Of a stretch of DNA of 40,647 nt, positions 36,196-40,647 are shown piece after piece. A program made the position numbers and the translations under genes. Below the pieces are notes generated by a model that was not told the origin of the DNA, did no database searches, and was given only the letters and a program-made list of their open reading frames with translations. The stretch is from Hyphomicrobiales bacterium (GTDB lineage Bacteria; Pseudomonadota; Alphaproteobacteria; Rhizobiales; Rhizobiaceae), in assembly GCA_024225445.1 (NCBI GenBank), contig JAAEMP010000089.1, forward strand, positions 1 to 40,647, given 5' to 3'. The stretch's first letter is position 1. Each line of letters starts with the position of its first letter.

Positions 36196-37080
36196 TCAGC
36201 CAGGAGTTCGCTTTACCCGCTGTTCACGCCACATCATGTATATGCCAGATGAGATGATCAAAAGTGCTCCACACAACATCATAACACCGGGGCGTTCCTC
36301 GAATACCAGAATGCCTATTATCAACATGAAGATTAGTCGCGAATAGCGAAAAGGTGAGACAATCGAGACCTCGGCCATGCGGATCGATGCAATGAGCAGC
36401 ATATACCCCAAGGATCCCAGGCCAACAAAAGAGATTACCATTACCCAGGTTTCCCGAATCGGATACAGGCCCTCACCATCGAAAAATACCCAACCTGTGG
36501 CGAAAGGAATAGCGGCCGCCATTGTATATGTTGCCAGGCTTGCCGAGGCCATGTCGGGCGGAGTTAGTCTGGTTGTCAGATCGCGGATGGATAGCCCCAC
36601 CATCGACATGAGGGCCCACAGGACCGTCACGTCAAACTCTCCCGCTCCGGGCTGAATGATCAGCAGAACACCGACAAACCCGAGAGCAATCGAACTCCAG
36701 CGCCGCCAGCTGACCTTCTCGCCTAAAAACAGAACAGCTCCCATTGCGACCAGCAGCGGTGTCGCTTGCAGGATCGCGCCGACTGTAGAAAGCGGCACAT
36801 ATTTCAGCGCCAAAACCATCCCAACCATACCGGCAACCTCAGCCAGATAGCGCACCAGTAAAACCGGTGCGAAGGCCCTGGGATCAACCAATCTCTCTCC
36901 TTGCATCTTCGCTATCAGAGCAAACACGAGCAGCCCGCCTGCTATAAAGAAAAACATGATTTGCGCTGATGATATGAATGCTGAAGCCATTTTGATCAAA
37001 GTATCAGCAATTGCAAAAGCCCCCATGGCCAGAACCATGAGGATGATGCCGCGAGCATTATTTTCGTTGGTGGTGTCCAT
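36196..37080 (-). CDS. DMT (EamA) family transporter
   Basis: The 294-aa protein has ten hydrophobic segments in two EamA repeats. Conserved parts are RYLAEVAGMVGMVLALKYVPLSTVGAILQATPLLVAMGAVLFLGEKV in the first repeat and PFRYSRLIFMLIIGILVFEERP in the second. The family exports small metabolites, and the substrate here is unknown. It stands between the LysE-type and WYL genes on the same strand, with gaps above 200 bp on both sides, so it is probably its own unit. Confidence 0.88.
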   Translation of the reverse strand: MDTTNENNARGIILMVLAMGAFAIADTLIKMASAFISSAQIMFFFIAGGLLVFALIAKMQGERLVDPRAFAPVLLVRYLAEVAGMVGMVLALKYVPLSTVGAILQATPLLVAMGAVLFLGEKVSWRRWSSIALGFVGVLLIIQPGAGEFDVTVLWALMSMVGLSIRDLTTRLTPPDMASASLATYTMAAAIPFATGWVFFDGEGLYPIRETWVMVISFVGLGSLGYMLLIASIRMAEVSIVSPFRYSRLIFMLIIGILVFEERPGVMMLCGALLIISSGIYMMWREQRVKRTPG

Positions 37081-37357
37081 GTCACGCTCCAGAGTGGTTC
37101 AAGTCTCCATCCCGAAACTCTAGGCAGCGTTTCGCGATGGAGACCAAGGCAACGCCAGCGTGAAATGTGGATCAGGCATAACGATTTGATTCTGTTTATC
37201 AAAGTTGACCGAAGGTTACAATCAGTCTGGATTAACGCCAGCAGGCCGCATACAGCTGAGCGAAATTAATGTATTCTGGAAACGAACACGGCAACATGCA
37301 CATTGATCCGTTTCGAGTCAAAAAGTCAAATTAACTGATTGTTGCCTTGCCCGCACG

Positions 37358-38023
37358 TTACAGTCTACTTGCATAGCCCTTGATCCACTCCTGTCTGAGC
37401 TTGTCACCTTCGCCGATGAACCCATCACTCAACTCGACACACTCGCTCACCCTGTCAGGCCGGAAGTGACGGATCTCTTTCCTGAGCTCACACCATGCGC
37501 CGATTACGATGGCCTCGGAGTGATAGGCAATCGCAAAAGGCCTGATAGTCCTGCGAGTTTTGATGCCTTCCGCATTGCGGTAAAGGATGCAGAGTTTGCG
37601 CTCCTCCCTGATTGCTTTGCGAACGCTCGTCAGATTAATTGTTTTCGGTTCTTCTACCCCCCAGGTAGAAGCGAACACTGTTTCACTAAGCCTCGTTGCA
37701 TCGGTCAGTTTTTGCACCGCTGTTCGTGCCGCACGGTTCAGGCCCCGATCGCCAGTGCGGGCGACAAGGGCCAGCCCGACTGTAATGGCTTCAACTTCTT
37801 CAATGTCAAAGTTGATTGGCGGAAGGTCAAAACCGGGGCGTATAATGTAGCCCACACCGGCTTCTCCCTCGACAGGCACCCGCATGGCCTGCAAGGCTAC
37901 GATATCTCTGTAGATTGTGCGCTTGGTAACCTCCAATTCGTCGGCGATTTTCTGTGCCGTTTTCGGTTGTTCCGCGTTCCGCAGAAATTGGATGATCTCA
38001 AACATACGCGTTGATCTGCTCAT
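37358..38023 (-). CDS. YafY-type WYL-domain transcriptional regulator
   Basis: The 221-aa protein has an HTH_11 winged helix at about 1-60 (QKIADELEVTKRTIYRDIVALQAMRVPVEG) and a WYL domain from about 135 (ERKLCILYRN ... TRRTIRPFAIAYHSEAIVIGAWCELRKEIRHFRPDRV). AAGGAGA is a strong ribosome site. WYL regulators sense ligands, nucleotides or nucleic acids, and several repress defence or stress operons. It is divergent from the PPOX gene, with a perfect hairpin between them. Confidence 0.92.
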   Translation of the reverse strand: MSRSTRMFEIIQFLRNAEQPKTAQKIADELEVTKRTIYRDIVALQAMRVPVEGEAGVGYIIRPGFDLPPINFDIEEVEAITVGLALVARTGDRGLNRAARTAVQKLTDATRLSETVFASTWGVEEPKTINLTSVRKAIREERKLCILYRNAEGIKTRRTIRPFAIAYHSEAIVIGAWCELRKEIRHFRPDRVSECVELSDGFIGEGDKLRQEWIKGYASRL

Positions 38024-38055
38024 GGCGGGTCTCCTTTTTAAACAATACCGATAGT

Positions 38056-38104
38056 TACCACACCACTGCTGACAAACAGTTGTCAGCAGTGGTGTGGTAT
38101 TTTT
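38056..38104. promoter_or_regulatory. Perfect 20-bp-arm hairpin between the WYL and PPOX genes
   Basis: Arms 38056-38075 and 38080-38099 are exactly complementary, with the loop ACAG. TTTTT (38100-38104) follows on the plus strand, as in an intrinsic terminator. In the other direction, TTGTCA inside the arm could serve as a -35 for the WYL gene with TATCGG 16 bases on. It may be an operator, an attenuator for the PPOX operon, or both. Confidence 0.7.
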
Positions 38105-38173
38105 CTTGCATCAAACCAGAGTCGAGATTCAGAGCCAGAGTTAACGGATTGGTGCAAACCGAGGAAAATTTAT

Positions 38174-38725
38174 ATGGGTATCAAGACAGACAAATTGACC
38201 AATTCGTTCCGGCAATTCATCGAAGATCAGATCGTGTTCTTTGTTGCCACCGCAGCCCCTGAAGGACGAGTTAACGTCTCTCCAAAGGGACTGGATTCAC
38301 TGCGAGTGCTCTCGGATCAAAAGATTGCCTGGTTAAGCCTTACCGGAAGCGGGAATGAAACAGCTGCACATGTCTTGCAAGATCCCCGCATGACGCTGAT
38401 GTTCTGTGCATTTGCTGGAGATCACATAATCCTGCGCACCTATGGCAACGCCAGGGTTATCCATCAGCGGGATCAGGAATGGGAAGAGCTGTATGCCTTG
38501 TTCCCCGAATTTGCCGGAGCCCGCAACATATTCGTTCTCGATATTGATTTGGTTACCACCTCTTGTGGAAGCGGCGTTCCTGAAATGTCGGTGGTTCGAA
38601 GTCGAGGCGAAACGGATCTAGACCCGTGGTATGCCGAAATGGGGCCGGAAAAGGTAAGAGAGTTCTGGAAGAAGAAAAACCTGACCAGTCTGGATGGCCA
38701 CCCGACTGGCATATTTGAGAATTGA
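38174..38725 (+). CDS. PPOX-fold (pyridoxamine 5'-phosphate oxidase-like) protein
   Basis: The 183-aa protein has the split-barrel flavin-binding fold: FFVATAAPEGRVNVSPKGLD, VLSDQKIAWLSLTGSGNETAAHVLQDPRMTLMFCAF and an RTYGNARV strand. Members bind FMN, F420 or haem, and the substrate is not predictable. GAGGAAA precedes the ATG. It is the first gene of a packed run, with the CutA-like gene 11 bp downstream, and is divergent from the WYL regulator, which is its likely controller. Confidence 0.9.
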   Translation: MGIKTDKLTNSFRQFIEDQIVFFVATAAPEGRVNVSPKGLDSLRVLSDQKIAWLSLTGSGNETAAHVLQDPRMTLMFCAFAGDHIILRTYGNARVIHQRDQEWEELYALFPEFAGARNIFVLDIDLVTTSCGSGVPEMSVVRSRGETDLDPWYAEMGPEKVREFWKKKNLTSLDGHPTGIFEN

Positions 38726-38736
38726 GAGGCAATATC

Positions 38737-39189
38737 ATGCTGGAAAATTATAACACGCCCTCTGGCACGTTCGAGAAGGTTTTTACATTGGAAATTCAGA
38801 CATTGCCCGAAGATGTTGACCGGATTTTAGATGCCGTGCTGAAGGTACATCCGCTAGGATATGGTCGATATCAGAGGACGGCTTCAGTTTCAGCCGTTGG
38901 TAAGGAAACAGCCCAACCGCAAGCAAATTCTACAACAACAACTCATAAGCCTGGATATAAAGCCGGGTCTACCGAAACCTACCCAATGGTTGAGTTGAAA
39001 ATCTCAATAGAACATGACCTGTCAGCTCTTGAACGGGTCATGGATGCGATCTTAGAGGTGCATCACTACGAACAGCCAGCGATCTTTGCCCGAGAAGGTT
39101 GGGCGAGCCGCGCAAATTACAATCCCAAAAGCAAAAATCCGAACCGTTGGTGGAACAACGCTCGTGGTTTACCTAACCAACTCGATTAA
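38737..39189 (+). CDS. CutA/NIF3-like small protein
   Basis: The 150-aa protein has two similar halves separated by a Gln/Thr-rich linker at about 62-80. The second half (MVELKISIEHDLSALERVMDAILEVHHYEQPAIF) resembles the HPYEEPA motif of the CutA1 and NIF3/YqfO-inserted domains, with HHYEQPA. The first half (FEKVFTLEIQTLPEDVDRILDAVLKVHPLGYGRY) looks like a related copy. Similar short proteins are sometimes named structural toxin RtxA, which I regard as unreliable. GAGAGG precedes the ATG at 38737. Confidence 0.75.
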   Translation: MLENYNTPSGTFEKVFTLEIQTLPEDVDRILDAVLKVHPLGYGRYQRTASVSAVGKETAQPQANSTTTTHKPGYKAGSTETYPMVELKISIEHDLSALERVMDAILEVHHYEQPAIFAREGWASRANYNPKSKNPNRWWNNARGLPNQLD

Positions 39190-39198
39190 GGAAATAAG

Positions 39199-39381
39199 AT
39201 GATCAAGTATTACTACCCAAATGGCGACCATTGCTATCGTGCCCTTCATACGACTCATGCTGTTTATCATAATGACGATGGCAAGCTGATTGCTCGCGCC
39301 ATGCGACCCGACAACAGTGAAATGTATGAGTTCGAAATTGTTGGCTTTGAACTGGTTGAACCGGGAATTCGTTGTGAATGA
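39199..39381 (+). CDS. 60-aa hypothetical protein
   Basis: I recognise no family. The 60-residue protein is mixed in charge, Tyr/His-rich at the start (MIKYYYPNGDHCYRALHTTH) and has alternating beta-like segments (MYEFEIVGFELVEPG). AGGAAA precedes the ATG, it starts 9 bp after the CutA-like gene, and it overlaps the next frame by ATGA. These suggest a real, translated gene of the same operon. Confidence 0.65.
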   Translation: MIKYYYPNGDHCYRALHTTHAVYHNDDGKLIARAMRPDNSEMYEFEIVGFELVEPGIRCE

Positions 39382-39581
39382 GCCAATGGCAAACTGTTTG
39401 TCGGGGCAGTTTTGACTTTTATTACGTCTTCGGGCTTTTCCGCTTCGCTGTCATCGTGCACCAGATTTACAAGCGGTATTACGAGGGTAAAACACAGGAC
39501 CAGCGTTTCGCGATGTACGGTCAGGGGGCCATGCTGCTGAATCAGGTTGCACTCGAAGTGATCAAACAATCAGACCTTTGA
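39378..39581 (+). pseudogene. 3' remnant of an aminoglycoside-phosphotransferase-like (APH) gene
   Basis: The 67-aa frame (DFYYVFGLFRFAVIVHQIYKRYYEGKTQDQRFAMYG region) matches the C-terminal end of APH-fold phosphotransferase family proteins, which are normally near 340-360 aa. The kinase core, including the catalytic HGD and DFG-like motifs, is missing. A deletion seems to have joined this tail to the preceding small gene. Its ATG overlaps the previous stop codon as ATGA, so it might still be translated. Confidence 0.65.
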
Positions 39582-39687
39582 TTTTCTGCGGAACAAGGCT
39601 AAATTCACCTCGTTGACCCCAAGCAGACTCTTTGCCGGAATGAAATGCAGTCCCGAAGAGCCGCTTCAGATGGCTATTGTGAGCGCT

Positions 39688-40284
39688 TTAAGCCGTTGCC
39701 ACAGCCGCACGCTTCCTACGCCAACCGAGAAGGCCTAACAGACCGAGGCCGCCTGCAAAAAGCGGCAAGGCTGCCGGGAGGGGGACAGCGTTGACGGAAA
39801 CGTTGTCGAACTGGTGATATGGCCCTACCTGCAGCCAACTCACGCTAACGACATCATTGAAACCAGTGAAATTGAGTGTCTGGAAACTGGAAAGGTTATT
39901 CGTCGTCCGAACTCCATCAAGTGTGATATTCTGAGATGTGGTGCCTCCACCGCTGAAAGTCGCTACAAAGTTCACGAAGGCGGCACCGCCACCTGCCAAA
40001 TTCAGTTCAGCCAGGTCAATCGATAGCAAGTCAAAGGCACCGCCACCAACCTTGGTCAAGGTCGTGACGCCATTAACACCCGTACCGTCACCATTCCACA
40101 GCGCTGTGCTACCGAAGAAATTATCATGTAACGTGCCCCAAATGGCGAAATTATAGATCGTCGAGCTACTGGCGAAGTTGAAGCCTTTCTCGGTATAAGA
40201 CTTACCTTGCGAGTGCTGATTTGCATCGACGACGGCCAAGGCATCGAAGTTAATGACGATGGCGTAGGCCGGAGCAGCAAACAT
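39688..40284 (-). CDS. VPLPA-CTERM sorting-domain surface protein (5' end interrupted)
   Basis: The 198-aa protein has a C-terminal exosortase-type signal: VPLPAALPLFAGGLGLLGLLGWRRKRA, that is motif, hydrophobic helix and basic tail. The body is Gly/Ser/Thr/Asn-rich and beta-like, with a Phe-rich N-terminal part. Such proteins are exported and processed by an exosortase encoded elsewhere. From this ATG only the end of a signal peptide (FAAPAYA) remains. The rest lies upstream beyond an in-frame TGA, described next. Confidence 0.8.
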   Translation of the reverse strand: MFAAPAYAIVINFDALAVVDANQHSQGKSYTEKGFNFASSSTIYNFAIWGTLHDNFFGSTALWNGDGTGVNGVTTLTKVGGGAFDLLSIDLAELNLAGGGAAFVNFVATFSGGGTTSQNITLDGVRTTNNLSSFQTLNFTGFNDVVSVSWLQVGPYHQFDNVSVNAVPLPAALPLFAGGLGLLGLLGWRRKRAAVATA

Positions 40285-40326
40285 TCACCCCAACACCGCA
40301 AGTACGGCGCTTAAATTCCTGAACAT
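40285..40326 (-). other. Signal-peptide start separated by an in-frame TGA
   Basis: In the same frame, an ATG at 40326 encodes MFRNLSAVLAVLG, then TGA (40287-40285), then directly the ATG used above. Joined, MFRNLSAVLAVLG-x-MFAAPAYA is a convincing signal peptide, where one residue such as Trp, Arg or Gly would restore it. GGGTGA precedes the upstream ATG. The gene is probably nonsense-mutated, or the stop is read through or a sequencing error. Confidence 0.7.
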
Positions 40327-40647
40327 TGGTTTCACCCGTTCCTGATTTATATTTTGCCGCATCCTCACAAACACTTATCATGAATAATTGCGCACGTCAT
40401 CTTTTTTATCGGGTACGGAACTGGGGCAGACAGCCTCATGTGTGTGCTCATTGCCAGCGGACATTATCGGACTTCGCTAGCGTATGGTTATGCCGGTTAC
40501 CGGCACATTTTACCCGTACAGCTTGTGTCGCAAATTGGATAACGGAATCAGAGGATCATAACCGCCTTGTCCCGCATGGCAGACAATACGCGATTGGAAC
40601 CGAATATCAGTTATGGATCAAAAATTCCCTAACCTGCCCGACAATCG
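40327..40647. other. Right-end intergenic sequence
   Basis: No gene is seen. TATAAA upstream of the VPLPA-CTERM gene, near 40350, could be its -10. A 15-bp perfect palindrome TGCCGGT-T-ACCGGCA lies at 40491-40505 and may be an operator for a gene beyond the window. Nothing else stands out. Confidence 0.4.

Noticed and set aside
1-40647. CRISPR arrays, tRNA or rRNA genes, and phage or plasmid modules.
   Set aside because: No regularly spaced direct repeats, cloverleaf-like sequences, integrase, replication initiator or structural phage genes were recognised by reading; no search tool could be run.

Overview
The window looks like a chromosomal segment of an alphaproteobacterium of the order Hyphomicrobiales (Rhizobiales). 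The evidence is the block rpsF-rpsR-DUF2232-rplI-dnaB-alr-radA-cvpA-purF-SDR, the fabD-fabG-acpP-fabF block, a psd-pssA pair, an Atm1-type ABC exporter, and a cysS-gfa-cimA-rarD run, all with alphaproteobacterial-type proteins. Base composition by eye is in the mid-to-high 40s % G+C, low for this order. No rRNA, tRNA or CRISPR was seen. Most of the window is housekeeping sequence. The unusual material is at the two ends and in some intergenic control regions.

Layout. 1-377: a short element with ~33-bp terminal inverted repeats flanked by TA, looking like a MITE. 378-5689: mltG (minus), then fabD, fabG, acpP and fabF (plus), which make and use malonyl-ACP for type II fatty acid synthesis. mltG is read away from fabD. 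5943-7781: an exported WG-repeat protein (minus) of unknown role. 7782-8621: a largely gene-poor stretch ending in the rpsF promoter and leader. 8622-11076: rpsF, rpsR, a DUF2232 membrane protein and rplI, closed by a clear rho-independent terminator. 11440-18692: dnaB, alr, radA, cvpA, purF and an SDR (replication, cell-wall D-Ala, DNA repair, purine synthesis).

18925-24065: a PadR regulator followed by a membrane-fusion protein and an RND pump with a basic C-terminal tail; no outer-membrane factor is present. 24071-28070 (minus): arsR, atm1-like, psd and pssA. arsR is preceded by a 29-bp near-perfect palindrome sitting inside its likely promoter. 28189-29979 (minus): an anchored LysM/Ig-like envelope protein. 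30177-30746: a LOG-family gene, whose 3' end overlaps rarD. 30718-35169 (minus): cysS, gfa, cimA and rarD, tightly packed or overlapping. 35371-37080 (minus): a LysE/ArgO exporter and an EamA transporter.

37358-40647 is accessory in character. A WYL-domain regulator (minus) is divergent from a packed run: PPOX-fold protein, CutA/NIF3-like protein, a 60-aa unknown, and the 3' remnant of a phosphotransferase. A perfect 20-bp-arm hairpin lies between the divergent genes. The window ends with a VPLPA-CTERM surface protein whose signal peptide is cut by an in-frame TGA. I did not find a clear new multi-gene system. The best leads are the WYL/PPOX/CutA-like cluster with its hairpin, the palindrome-controlled ArsR-Atm1 unit, the interrupted VPLPA-CTERM gene, and the terminal MITE.
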